From contig JALLON010000156.1 of the NCBI GenBank assembly GCA_027717925.1, positions 1-6,391 of the forward strand: a DNA stretch of 6,391 nt, read 5' to 3'. This DNA comes from Acidobacteria bacterium AH-259-G07. GTDB lineage: Bacteria > Acidobacteriota > UBA6911 > RPQK01 > JADFOI01. Below, one piece after another: positions 1 through 6,391 of this stretch; positions within the stretch are counted from its first letter, which is position 1, and every line of letters begins with the position of its first letter. The position numbers were made by a program, and so were the translations under genes. Below the pieces are notes generated by a model that saw only the letters and a program-made list of their open reading frames with translations, was not told where the DNA came from and did not search any database.

Positions 1-249
1 AGCGGTGTTTTCCTCTGGTCTCAACAGTGGCAACTCGTGGCCACGTTGTCCAGCGACGTCTCGGAAGGGGAAACGCTGCTCAGCGTTGATTGGGTGGACA
101 CCGGGACGGCAGGCTACTTAGTCCTGATTGAATCACGAGACGGCGAAGTAACGGAAACCGGCGAGATCGAGCACATCTACGGCAACTACCTGGTCTTGAA
201 GGACCGGCTGAAGAACGATTTTGTGGCCGGCTCCAAGATCTACCAGTAG
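1..249 (+). CDS. C-terminal fragment of an unidentified protein (5' end outside the window)
   Basis: The frame is open from the first base of the window and ends at TAG (247-249), giving 82 visible residues. A GTG at 37 could be read as a start, but no Shine-Dalgarno sequence precedes it and the frame stays open upstream, so this is more likely the end of a longer gene. The visible part begins SGVFLWSQQW and continues as a run of short alternating beta-like stretches (ETLLSVDW, GYLVLIES, IEHIYGNYLVL) ending in AGSKIYQ. It has no membrane segment, no cysteine and no catalytic motif that I recognise. The pattern of hydrophobic strand, glycine turn, 'I.GN.L.L' and 'AGS.(I/V)Y' resembles small beta-sandwich modules found at the ends of surface or phage-structural proteins, but this is a loose likeness only. 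The gene converges on greA with 14 bases between the stop codons and is not part of the nuo operon. Function unknown. Confidence 0.6.
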   Translation, partial: SGVFLWSQQWQLVATLSSDVSEGETLLSVDWVDTGTAGYLVLIESRDGEVTETGEIEHIYGNYLVLKDRLKNDFVAGSKIYQ

Positions 250-259
250 CCACTGACCG

Positions 260-278
260 GCTGTCAGCTGTCAGCTGT
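260..278. repeat. Heptamer tandem repeat GCTGTCA, about 2.7 copies
   Basis: Two perfect copies of GCTGTCA (260-266 and 267-273) are followed by a partial third copy GCTGT (274-278). The repeat lies across the stop codon and last four codons of greA, so it encodes the final residues TADS of that protein, and it begins in the short gap between the two convergent genes. Each junction contains the palindrome AGCT, so the tract could form small, tight stem-loops. There is no T-run after it, and it does not look like an intrinsic terminator. Confidence 0.65.
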
Positions 279-737
279 TTCGTGGATGGTGGTGAGCTTT
301 ACGATCTCGTAGTTTTTGAACCCGCGTGGGATCCGTATTTGAACCTCGTCACCCTCGTCGTGTCCTATCAGACTCTTCCCAATTGGGGAACTGGTTGAAA
401 TCAATCCTTTATCTACGTCGGACTCCTCACTGCTAACTAGTCGGTAGGTCACTTCTTTTCCCGTGTTCAAATCCAAAAGCACCACCGTGGAACCGTACGA
501 GACCTTGTCGGTTGGGATCTTGTTGAGATTGATCATGGAAAGCGTAGCAAGGCGCTGACGCAGCTGCGCTAGTTGCGCTTGAAGATAGGATTGTCTTTCT
601 TTCGCGGTTTGGTACTCGGCATTTTCGCGCAGATCTCCGAGCTCCAAAGCGTGCCTCAGGGCTTTTGGAATCTCGTCTCTTAGTTCTCTGTTCAGTTTGC
701 GTATCTCGTTTTCCAATTTCTTCTTGGCTTCTTTCAA
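264..737 (-). CDS. greA: Transcription elongation factor GreA family
   Basis: This 157-residue protein has the normal GreA length (about 158). GreA enters the secondary channel of RNA polymerase and stimulates cleavage of the 3' end of backtracked transcripts. Residues 1 to about 70 form the N-terminal antiparallel coiled coil, rich in Lys, Arg, Glu and Leu. At its tip is GDLRENAEY (34-42); Asp35 and Glu38 correspond to the catalytic tip acids Asp41 and Glu44 of E. coli GreA, so cleavage activity is expected. Residues from about 78 form the FKBP-like C-terminal domain, with the family signature SPIGKSLIG (116-124). The usual PGG turn near the end reads PRG. Compared with E. coli GreA the start lies about six residues later, directly in the coiled coil. 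The TTG start at 737 is well fixed: an in-frame TAA lies at 750-752 and a strong Shine-Dalgarno sequence precedes it. The start shares two bases with the nuoN stop, so translation is probably coupled to nuoN. The tail TADS is encoded by a heptamer repeat. Confidence 0.93.
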   Translation of the reverse strand: MKEAKKKLENEIRKLNRELRDEIPKALRHALELGDLRENAEYQTAKERQSYLQAQLAQLRQRLATLSMINLNKIPTDKVSYGSTVVLLDLNTGKEVTYRLVSSEESDVDKGLISTSSPIGKSLIGHDEGDEVQIRIPRGFKNYEIVKLTTIHETADS

Positions 738-2194
738 AAGCTCACCGCCTTACTTGCCAGGTGTAAAAAGGTCCCAGGAAAAATTCCGAGATAAAAGGTT
801 CCCACCACCATAATCGCGATAACGATGCGCACCGGTGTAGGAACAATGATTGGAGTGCCTTCATCCTTCGACTCCCCCATATACATAAATACGATCACCC
901 TTAAATAATAGTAAATTCCAATTGCCGACGCGATCACGGCGATCACGACCAGCCAGTACATCTCGCTTTGCATGGCTGCGGCAAAGAGGAACAACTTTCC
1001 CATAAATCCCCCTGTGGCCGGGATTCCCGCCAAGGAAATCAAAAAAACGGAAAGCGCGATACTCAAAAACGGATACCGATAACCAAGGTCGCTGTAGTCA
1101 TCAATGCCGATATACTTTTCGCCTTCACGCCCAATGACCTGCACCACGGCGAAAGCTCCTAGAGTCATTAAAGCGTACGCCACCAGGTAAAAAAGGATAC
1201 TTTGGGTACCCAGCCGGTTGTGGGCCGTGAGTCCCACCAGCAGGTATCCGGCATGAGCGATCGACGAGTAGGCTAACATTCGTTTGATGTTCGTTTGCGC
1301 TAAGGCGGCAATGTTTCCAATCGCCATCGTCAGGACGGCTGAGACCCACAAGATGGCCTGCCAGTGTTGGCTAAGCTCGGGGAGGACCTGATAGAGAACT
1401 CGCACAAGTGCCACAAATGCCGCCGCTTTGGATCCTACGGCCAGGTGGGCTGTAATCGGAACAGGTGCGCCTTCATATACATCGGGAGTCCACACGTGGA
1501 AGGGGGCCAGAGAGGCCTTGAAGCCGAAGCCCACAACCATCAGACCTAACCCCAGGAAGAGTGTAAGTGGATAATTCTCGGAGGCTTCTATCACCTGAGC
1601 GATCTTCAAATATTTCGTTGATCCGGCTGCGCCGTAGACAAAAGCAATTCCATACAGAAGGAAGCCACTGGAAAAGGCTCCGAGGAGAAAATACTTCAAG
1701 GCGGATTCGGTCGACTTCATCTCCCCTTCTTTGAAACCCGCCAGTACGTAGGTTGAGATGGAGAGGACCTCCAGGCCCAAAAAAGTCATGATCAGGTCAG
1801 CACTGGTGGCCATCAATAACATACCCACGGTCGCAAAAAGAAGAAGGGAGAAGAACTCACCATATGGAAGCTTTTCCCGCTCCAGATAATTTATGGAGAC
1901 CAAAACGATGGCTGCACTTGCGAACAGAAAGAGAATTTTGCAAAACTGCCCGAAATAGTCCTGAAAAATCATTCCAAAAAACACCAGGCCCGTTGCTCCG
2001 CATTGTGCAGTCACGCAGATCAAAGCTAAGACCATTCCAAATAGGGCAACAAATCCAAGCGCACTCTGGCGCGCCTTGGGAGTAAAAGGGATAAGGATCA
2101 TGATCAGGATCCCAAACAGGGACAGGATGATTTCGGGTAACACAGCAGTGTAGTTAATGTCCACTGTACTCAACTCGGTAGATTTGAGGTTCAC
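734..2194 (-). CDS. nuoN: NADH-quinone oxidoreductase subunit N (NuoN)
   Basis: NuoN is an antiporter-like membrane subunit of complex I that forms one of the proton half-channel pairs in the membrane arm, next to the NuoJ/NuoK region. The 486 residues match the family length (485 in E. coli) and form about 14 hydrophobic helices. Key charged residues are present, counted from the GTG at 2194: Glu142 in FLGLEVLS (E. coli Glu133), Lys167 in ALKYFLLG (Lys158), Lys226 in GFKASLAPFH (Lys217), His233, Lys256 in VGSKAAAF (Lys247) and Lys400 in GGFMGKLF (Lys395). The signature PFHVWTPDVYEGAP is intact. The start is uncertain. An in-frame TAG at 2204-2206 leaves GTG at 2194 as the longest option, overlapping nuoM by 41 bases but with no clear Shine-Dalgarno. 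GTG at 2164 gives an 11-base overlap, removes a polar ten-residue leader and brings the residue numbers within one of E. coli for most sites; I consider it at least as likely. The stop TGA (734-736) overlaps the greA start. Confidence 0.97.
   Translation of the reverse strand: MNLKSTELSTVDINYTAVLPEIILSLFGILIMILIPFTPKARQSALGFVALFGMVLALICVTAQCGATGLVFFGMIFQDYFGQFCKILFLFASAAIVLVSINYLEREKLPYGEFFSLLLFATVGMLLMATSADLIMTFLGLEVLSISTYVLAGFKEGEMKSTESALKYFLLGAFSSGFLLYGIAFVYGAAGSTKYLKIAQVIEASENYPLTLFLGLGLMVVGFGFKASLAPFHVWTPDVYEGAPVPITAHLAVGSKAAAFVALVRVLYQVLPELSQHWQAILWVSAVLTMAIGNIAALAQTNIKRMLAYSSIAHAGYLLVGLTAHNRLGTQSILFYLVAYALMTLGAFAVVQVIGREGEKYIGIDDYSDLGYRYPFLSIALSVFLISLAGIPATGGFMGKLFLFAAAMQSEMYWLVVIAVIASAIGIYYYLRVIVFMYMGESKDEGTPIIVPTPVRIVIAIMVVGTFYLGIFPGTFLHLASKAVSF
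742..751 (-). promoter_or_regulatory. Ribosome binding site of greA
   Basis: Read on the minus strand this is AAGGCGGTGA, matching the ideal AAGGAGGTGA at nine of ten bases. It lies inside the last codons of nuoN. The AAGGCGG core is followed by seven bases before the TTG start at 737, which is optimal spacing. Together with the in-frame TAA at 750-752 it decides the unusual TTG start of greA. It is the best Shine-Dalgarno match among the starts I examined here, so greA may be translated well even where coupling to nuoN is weak. Confidence 0.8.
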
Positions 2195-3692
2195 GAACGT
2201 GTTCTATTCGATCCACAACTTTTTGAACGGAGGTGTCCATCTTGCGAAGAAAAGTGCTGGAGTAAAGGCCCATCCACAAGGCCAAAATGACGATTGGCAC
2301 TAATATAAGAATTTCTCGCCAATTAAGATCGGGTAAGGCAAGGTTTTTCTCGTTCTGTAAAGTTCCCATGAAAACTCGTTGATACATCCACAACATGTAA
2401 ACGGCTGAAAGCACTATACCGGAAGCAGCGAAAGCGGCACGGCCGGCATTTTCCAGGAAGGTACCCTGCAGAATGAGAAATTCGCCAACAAATCCGTTCA
2501 GACCGGGAAGCCCAATGCTGCTTAGAGCGATGACCATGAAAAAGGCGGCGTAGCAGGGCATTACGTGAGCCAAGCCACCGAAATCTTCAATCAAGTGGGT
2601 ATGGCGACGGTCGTAAATCATTCCCACTAGGAGGAAAAGAGCTCCTGTGGAAACACCATGATTCAGCATTTGATAAGTCGCACCCTCAATGGACTGGAAA
2701 TTAAAAGCAAAAATGCCCAAAACAACAAAACCGAGGTGACTGATCGAGGAATAAGCGACAAGTTTTTTTATATCCGGTTGCACCATAGCCACCAATGCGC
2801 CATAGATGATCCCAATAATGGCTAGAAGGGAAATGGCCGGTGCCAGCTGTACGGACACTGCAGGAAACATCGGCAGACAGAATCTGAGAAGACCATAGAT
2901 TCCCATCTTGAGCAAAATACCGGCAAGAAGTACCGAGCCGGCAGTTGGCGCTTCGACGTGAGCATCAGGAAGCCACGTGTGGAAAGGGAAAAGTGGGACT
3001 TTGACGGCGAAGGCCAAGAAAAAAGCCAGAAAAAGAAGACGTTCGGCCAACGGTGAAAGTACAATTTCACCACTGGAAAGCTTCTGGGTAATCTCTACTA
3101 AGTCAAAGTTTTGGGCTTCATTGAAAAAGTAAAGCGAGATAATGGCGGCCAGCATGAGCAAGGAACCAGCCATGGTGTAAATAAAGAATTTGACAGCTGC
3201 GTAGATGCGACGCTCACCCCCCCAAACGCCGATCAAAAAGTACATGGGGACCAGCATGACCTCCCAAAAGACGTAAAAGAGGATCAGATCAAGTGAGATG
3301 AACACCCCAATCATACCCACTTCAAGCAGCAGCATAAAAAACATGTAAGATTTGACTTTCTCTTCGATGCTCCAGCTGGCGAGTACGGCCACAGGCACCA
3401 GAAAGGTGGTCAAAATCACTAAAAAAAGACTGATGCCATCTATCCCTACGTGGTAGCGAACGTGCAACCCCCCCACATCAAACCAGGATATGTCCTGGAC
3501 AAATTGCATGGTGTCGATCTCGGAGTCAAAGTGGGATACCAGAAGTAGAGAGCAAAGAAAGGTGAGGGTGGTGAAGAACAGAGCAGTGCCTCTTAACAGA
3601 TGAATCTTCCTGCTGGGAACAAAGGCAACCATGGAAGCCCCCGCTGCGAGGATCAACAGCAAAGCGGTTAACAGCACTTCAGTTTCAAGCAT
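2154..3692 (-). CDS. nuoM: NADH-quinone oxidoreductase subunit M (NuoM)
   Basis: NuoM is the middle antiporter-like subunit of the complex I membrane arm and carries one of its proton paths. The 512 residues form about 14 transmembrane helices, the normal size for the family. Essential residues align almost without gaps to E. coli: Glu144 in FYVFWEVMLVPMY (Glu144), Lys231 in FAVKVPLFPFHTWLPDAH (Lys234), Lys262 in LLKMGIYGLLRF (Lys265), His345 in QMLNHGVS (His348) and Glu404 in GFVGEFLIL (Glu407). The loop DIKKLVAYSSISHLG (307-321) is the classic Mrp/NuoL/M/N signature. ATG at 3692 lies four bases after the nuoL stop and gives a normal N-terminus. No Shine-Dalgarno precedes it; the message there reads ACCTCCTTC instead, so translation probably depends on re-initiation after nuoL. 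Two runs of seven G on the coding strand (3217-3223 and 3468-3474) leave the frame intact, since both fall in conserved-looking Gly codons. The 3' end overlaps nuoN. Confidence 0.98.
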   Translation of the reverse strand: MLETEVLLTALLLILAAGASMVAFVPSRKIHLLRGTALFFTTLTFLCSLLLVSHFDSEIDTMQFVQDISWFDVGGLHVRYHVGIDGISLFLVILTTFLVPVAVLASWSIEEKVKSYMFFMLLLEVGMIGVFISLDLILFYVFWEVMLVPMYFLIGVWGGERRIYAAVKFFIYTMAGSLLMLAAIISLYFFNEAQNFDLVEITQKLSSGEIVLSPLAERLLFLAFFLAFAVKVPLFPFHTWLPDAHVEAPTAGSVLLAGILLKMGIYGLLRFCLPMFPAVSVQLAPAISLLAIIGIIYGALVAMVQPDIKKLVAYSSISHLGFVVLGIFAFNFQSIEGATYQMLNHGVSTGALFLLVGMIYDRRHTHLIEDFGGLAHVMPCYAAFFMVIALSSIGLPGLNGFVGEFLILQGTFLENAGRAAFAASGIVLSAVYMLWMYQRVFMGTLQNEKNLALPDLNWREILILVPIVILALWMGLYSSTFLRKMDTSVQKVVDRIEHVREPQIYRVEYSGH

Positions 3693-3696
3693 TGCG

Positions 3697-5646
3697 CTAG
3701 AAGGAGGTCAAGTAGTAATAGAGAAAGATTAAGATTGCCCCACCCAGGATCCAAGTCGCATACACGCGAGCGTAGCCACTTTGCATGCGCTTGAGCGCGT
3801 GGCTCCATGTTTGCATCAGGGAAGCGGTTCCATTGACCAGCCCATCAATAACATTCACATCGATGCTCTTCCAAAGGATCTTCCGGGAGAATCCGCGAAT
3901 GGATCGCACGAGCATCCAATCGTACATTTCATCAACGAAAAACTTCCTCCAAATCAGCTGATACAGCAGGGAAAAGCGGGCTGCGAGACGCTCGGTGATC
4001 TGCCGGTCCCTGATGTACAGTTGGTAGGCGGCCGCGATGCCGAAGAATGTCACGAGGATCGCTATCAACGCGAGGTGACTCTCAGAAAAATGACCGTGTT
4101 CCTCAACTGAGGCCGGTTCCGGCATATACCGGAACGACGGTGCCAAGAAACCTTCCAGGCGGTTTGTCCCGAGATATTCTGGGAGCCCAACAAACCCCGC
4201 CACTATGGAGAAAAAGGCCAGGATCATGAAAGGCACCTTGATTAGCGAGGAAGGCTCCGTTGGAGAATGAGGGGTGCTCTCATGATGCGCCTCCTCAAAT
4301 CGCTCCGCTCCGTAAAAAACCAGAAAAATCAAGCGAAACATATAAAAGGCGGTTAATCCGGCTACAAGGACTCCCACGAACCAAAAGGCTCCATTTCCAA
4401 GAGGGCTACTGTAAGCCTTCCAGAGAATTTCCTCTTTGGAAAAGAATCCTGAAAATAGGGGCACACCGGCAATCGCGAGAGTTGCAATCCACATGGTGTA
4501 GAAGGTCACGCGTAAGTATTTTCTTAATCCTCCCATCTTCATGAGATCCTGTTCGTGATGCAGCGCCAAAATCACACTTCCGGAGCCAAGGAAGAGAAGC
4601 GCCTTGAAGAACGCATGGGTCATCAAATGAAAAATACCCGCACTGAATGCTCCCACTCCTACAGCCAAAAACATGTAGCCCAGCTGGCTGATCGTCGAAT
4701 AAGCAAGAACTTTTTTGATGTCCCGTTGAGCCATGGCGATCAGTGCCGCCAGCAAAGCAGTGGAAATGCCCACTGCTGCAACAATGAAGAGCGTCTCGGG
4801 AGCTCGGGTATAAAGTGGAGCCGAACGGGCAATCATATACACTCCCGCCGTGACCATGGTCGCCGCATGAATCAGAGCACTGACCGGTGTGGGTCCCTCC
4901 ATCGCATCAGGGAGCCAGACGTACAAGGGAATTTGCGCGCTCTTACCCGTAGCCCCAATAAACAGTAACAAGGTAATGGCTCCCAAGACCCCGAAACCAG
5001 CTGTGGGTTCCGGGAATTGATCAGAAACTGTCCGAAAAACGGTGAGGTATTCCAGACTTTCAAACTGACGGAAGATCAGAAAAATTCCTATGATGAAACC
5101 AACATCTCCGATTCGGTTGACGATAAAGGCTTTTTTCGCGGCATCGCCGGCACTTCTCTTTTCAAAGTAGTATCCGATGAGCAGGTAAGAACAGAGACCA
5201 ACCCCTTCCCAACCTACAAACATCAGCAGGTAGTTGTCGGCCAGGACCAGCACACTCATCATGAAAATAAAAAGATTCAGGTAGGAGAAATAACGGTAGT
5301 AACCCTCCTCTCCTGCCATGTACTCCACGGAGTAAACATGGATGAGGAACCCCACACCTGTGACGACCAAAATCATGACCATCGAGAGGGGATCCAGAAG
5401 AAAAGAAAATTCGGAAACGAGGTTTCCAGATTGGATCCAGGTGAAAAGGCTGCGGGAGATAGTTCTTTTGTCGACTGGCAGTTGGATGAATTCCCAGAAA
5501 GTGAGCAGGCAGATCAAAAAGCTCAAACCCACGGTTGAGCAGGAAAGCCAAGCAATGACTTGGCGAGAGAAACGCCGGCCAAAGATGCCATTAATAGCAA
5601 AACCGAACAGGGGGATTAAAATCAAAACCCAGTAATTTTCCAGCAT
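3697..5646 (-). CDS. nuoL: NADH-quinone oxidoreductase subunit L (NuoL)
   Basis: NuoL is the most distal antiporter-like subunit of complex I. It carries a long amphipathic lateral helix that lies along NuoM and NuoN. The 649 residues fit the family (613 in E. coli, often 620-680 elsewhere), with about 16 transmembrane helices. Proton-path residues are in place: Glu147 in FVGWEGVGLCSYLLIG (E. coli Glu144), Asp181 in NRIGDVGF (Asp178), Lys235 in GATGKSAQIP (Lys229), His260 (His254), His340 and His344 in FHLMTHAFFKALLF (His334, His338), Lys348 (Lys342) and Lys404 in FFSKEEIL (Lys399). The signature PLYVWLPDAMEGPTPVSALIHAA is complete. A His/Glu/Ser/Pro-rich loop (about 449-467, AHHESTPHS) and a second one (about 511-524, EEHGHFSESH) sit between late helices and are typically variable in this family. 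The last helix (about 629-646) anchors the lateral helix. ATG at 5646 follows the nuoK stop by three bases with only a weak GTGG-type ribosome site. Confidence 0.98.
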   Translation of the reverse strand: MLENYWVLILIPLFGFAINGIFGRRFSRQVIAWLSCSTVGLSFLICLLTFWEFIQLPVDKRTISRSLFTWIQSGNLVSEFSFLLDPLSMVMILVVTGVGFLIHVYSVEYMAGEEGYYRYFSYLNLFIFMMSVLVLADNYLLMFVGWEGVGLCSYLLIGYYFEKRSAGDAAKKAFIVNRIGDVGFIIGIFLIFRQFESLEYLTVFRTVSDQFPEPTAGFGVLGAITLLLFIGATGKSAQIPLYVWLPDAMEGPTPVSALIHAATMVTAGVYMIARSAPLYTRAPETLFIVAAVGISTALLAALIAMAQRDIKKVLAYSTISQLGYMFLAVGVGAFSAGIFHLMTHAFFKALLFLGSGSVILALHHEQDLMKMGGLRKYLRVTFYTMWIATLAIAGVPLFSGFFSKEEILWKAYSSPLGNGAFWFVGVLVAGLTAFYMFRLIFLVFYGAERFEEAHHESTPHSPTEPSSLIKVPFMILAFFSIVAGFVGLPEYLGTNRLEGFLAPSFRYMPEPASVEEHGHFSESHLALIAILVTFFGIAAAYQLYIRDRQITERLAARFSLLYQLIWRKFFVDEMYDWMLVRSIRGFSRKILWKSIDVNVIDGLVNGTASLMQTWSHALKRMQSGYARVYATWILGGAILIFLYYYLTSF

Positions 5647-5649
5647 TTC

Positions 5650-5952
5650 CTACCACTTCATCGTGTTGGCTTGATCAACGTCGAGCGTATCGGTGCGCCG
5701 AGACAAGAGAACGATCAGTGCCAAACCAACTGCCGCTTCGGCAGCGGCGACGGTCATTACAAAGAAGACAAAAATCTGCCCATCCACCTGGTTCAGAAAG
5801 CGGGAGAAAGTGATAAAAGTCAGATTCACCGCATTGAGCATTAACTCCACGCACATGAACATGGTGATCACGTTCCGACGAATGATCACCCCCAAGGCTC
5901 CGATCGCAAAAAGAATTGCCGCCAAAGCAAGATAATGAGTGGCTGGAACCAT
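5650..5952 (-). CDS. nuoK: NADH-quinone oxidoreductase subunit K (NuoK)
   Basis: NuoK is a small three-helix subunit, related to MnhC/MrpC, that with NuoA, NuoH and NuoJ joins the quinone-binding region to the antiporter subunits. The 100 residues are exactly the E. coli length and align without gaps at the key sites: Arg25-Arg26 in the first loop, the essential Glu36 in MFMCVELMLNAVNL, and Glu72 in VAAAEAAVGLALIV, both inside membrane helices and both required for proton coupling in E. coli. The three hydrophobic helices lie at about 6-24, 29-49 and 59-84, followed by a short polar tail, RRTDTLDVDQANTMKW. ATG at 5952 lies four bases after the nuoJ stop; the message between them (AAGC) and just upstream shows no good Shine-Dalgarno, so translational coupling to nuoJ is likely. 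The stop is TAG, three bases before nuoL. Confidence 0.98.
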   Translation of the reverse strand: MVPATHYLALAAILFAIGALGVIIRRNVITMFMCVELMLNAVNLTFITFSRFLNQVDGQIFVFFVMTVAAAEAAVGLALIVLLSRRTDTLDVDQANTMKW

Positions 5953-5956
5953 GCTT

Positions 5957-6391
5957 TTAGTCGGGCCGTTTGGTTAAAACCACCGCTCCGAGAACAGCTG
6001 CCAATATAAGAATTGAAGTGACCTCAAAGGGAAGTAGGTAATCCTGAAATAAGGAGCGAGCGAGGGTCTGAGTATCTACACCCGGCGCAGAGGACCAATC
6101 GGTTTGGTCGACTAAGGAGACGGGAAAAGCCCGCAGAAGAAGGAAGGCAAAAAGGGCTGCCAAGGGAAGCGCCAGAATAGAAATTTTCTTGAGGCGATTC
6201 GGGGGAAAAATTTCAGATTCCGGGTCTAGAAGCATGATCACGAAGAGAAATAAGACCATGATGGCTCCCGCGTAGACGATGATCTGGATGGCGGCAATAA
6301 ATTGTGCCCCGAGCTGAAAAAATAGCCCGGCAATGGCCCCAAAACAGACGATCAGAGACAGGGCACTGTAAACAGCCCGGCGCATGGCTAC
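5957..6391 (-). CDS. nuoJ: NADH-quinone oxidoreductase subunit J (NuoJ), N-terminus cut by the window edge
   Basis: NuoJ is a five-helix membrane subunit of complex I that lies against NuoK and helps form the E-channel. The frame stays open to the right edge (two more codons, Val-Ala, precede the methionine at 6385), and the visible protein starts inside helix 2, so that methionine is very unlikely to be the true start; I estimate that some 25-30 residues, including helix 1, lie outside. Counted from that methionine, the hallmark IIVYAGAIMVLFLFVIMLL (35-53) is the third helix, which in known structures switches between alpha and pi-bulge forms; Tyr38 and Gly40 are the conserved positions. Helix 4 is at about 68-86. 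Glu121 in LLPFEVTSILIL opens helix 5, and the protein ends LTKRPD as the family usually does. The loop at about 87-118 is variable. It is the first gene of the visible part of the operon, four bases before nuoK. Confidence 0.96.
   Translation of the reverse strand, partial: VAMRRAVYSALSLIVCFGAIAGLFFQLGAQFIAAIQIIVYAGAIMVLFLFVIMLLDPESEIFPPNRLKKISILALPLAALFAFLLLRAFPVSLVDQTDWSSAPGVDTQTLARSLFQDYLLPFEVTSILILAAVLGAVVLTKRPD

Noticed and set aside
250..290. Possible intrinsic terminator formed by the CAGCTG-rich repeat
   Set aside because: The inverted arms are only about five bases with a one-base loop, or are self-palindromes, and no T-run follows on either strand.
3217..3223. A run of seven C (seven G on the coding strand), and another at 3468-3474, as possible frameshift or sequencing-error sites in nuoM
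   Set aside because: The NuoM frame is continuous and family-like on both sides of each run, so there is no sign of a shift.
3781..4110. A 109-codon plus-strand open frame, with a perfect AAGGAGGT about 70 bases ahead at 3701-3708
   Set aside because: The ribosome-site-like bases are too far away and are followed at once by stop codons in the local frames. They are the complement of the NuoL C-terminal codons, and the open frame is a shadow of nuoL.
4090..4300. His/Glu-rich loops of NuoL as a possible metal-binding insertion
   Set aside because: Histidine-rich, variable loops between the late helices are usual in bacterial NuoL, and there is no defined metal motif.
4555..4968. A 137-codon plus-strand open frame opposite nuoL
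   Set aside because: It is antisense to conserved NuoL helices that contain the key Lys and His residues. There is no ribosome site and no recognisable protein.
5017..5538. A 173-codon plus-strand open frame opposite nuoL
   Set aside because: It lies wholly within the antisense of the conserved nuoL gene. Its translation is low-complexity and polar with no family likeness, as expected for a shadow frame.

Overview
The window holds the membrane-arm end of a respiratory complex I (NADH:quinone oxidoreductase) operon on the minus strand. In transcription order, from the right edge leftwards, it carries nuoJ (5' end cut by the window), nuoK, nuoL, nuoM, nuoN and then a greA-type transcription elongation factor. 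The left edge carries the last 82 codons of an unrelated plus-strand gene that runs towards greA.

The operon is very tightly packed. nuoJ, nuoK, nuoL and nuoM are separated by only 3-4 bases. nuoM and nuoN overlap. The stop codon of nuoN shares two bases with the TTG start of greA. No promoter or intrinsic terminator is visible between the genes, so they very probably form one transcript, with the missing nuo genes (nuoA-I or a subset) beyond the right edge. NuoL, NuoM and NuoN are the three Mrp-antiporter-like subunits that make up the distal proton-translocating arm. NuoK and NuoJ supply part of the E-channel that links this arm to the quinone site. The key charged residues of all five subunits are present and all frames are intact, so a working, proton-pumping complex I is expected.

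The organism is a bacterium of middling G+C with a classical nuo gene order. The GreA variant starts directly in its coiled coil, has the motif GDLRENAEY and ends in a KLTTIH-type tail. That variant and the general look of NuoL recall Acidobacteriota or a nearby soil or subsurface phylum. This is an impression from memory, not a computed placement.

There is no gene-free stretch above 300 bases; the only gap of note is 14 bases between the two convergent stop codons. I see no RNA gene, mobile element, CRISPR array or new system here. The points worth a second look are the attachment of greA to the nuo operon, a small heptamer tandem repeat lying across the greA stop codon, the ambiguous nuoN start, and the unidentified plus-strand gene fragment.
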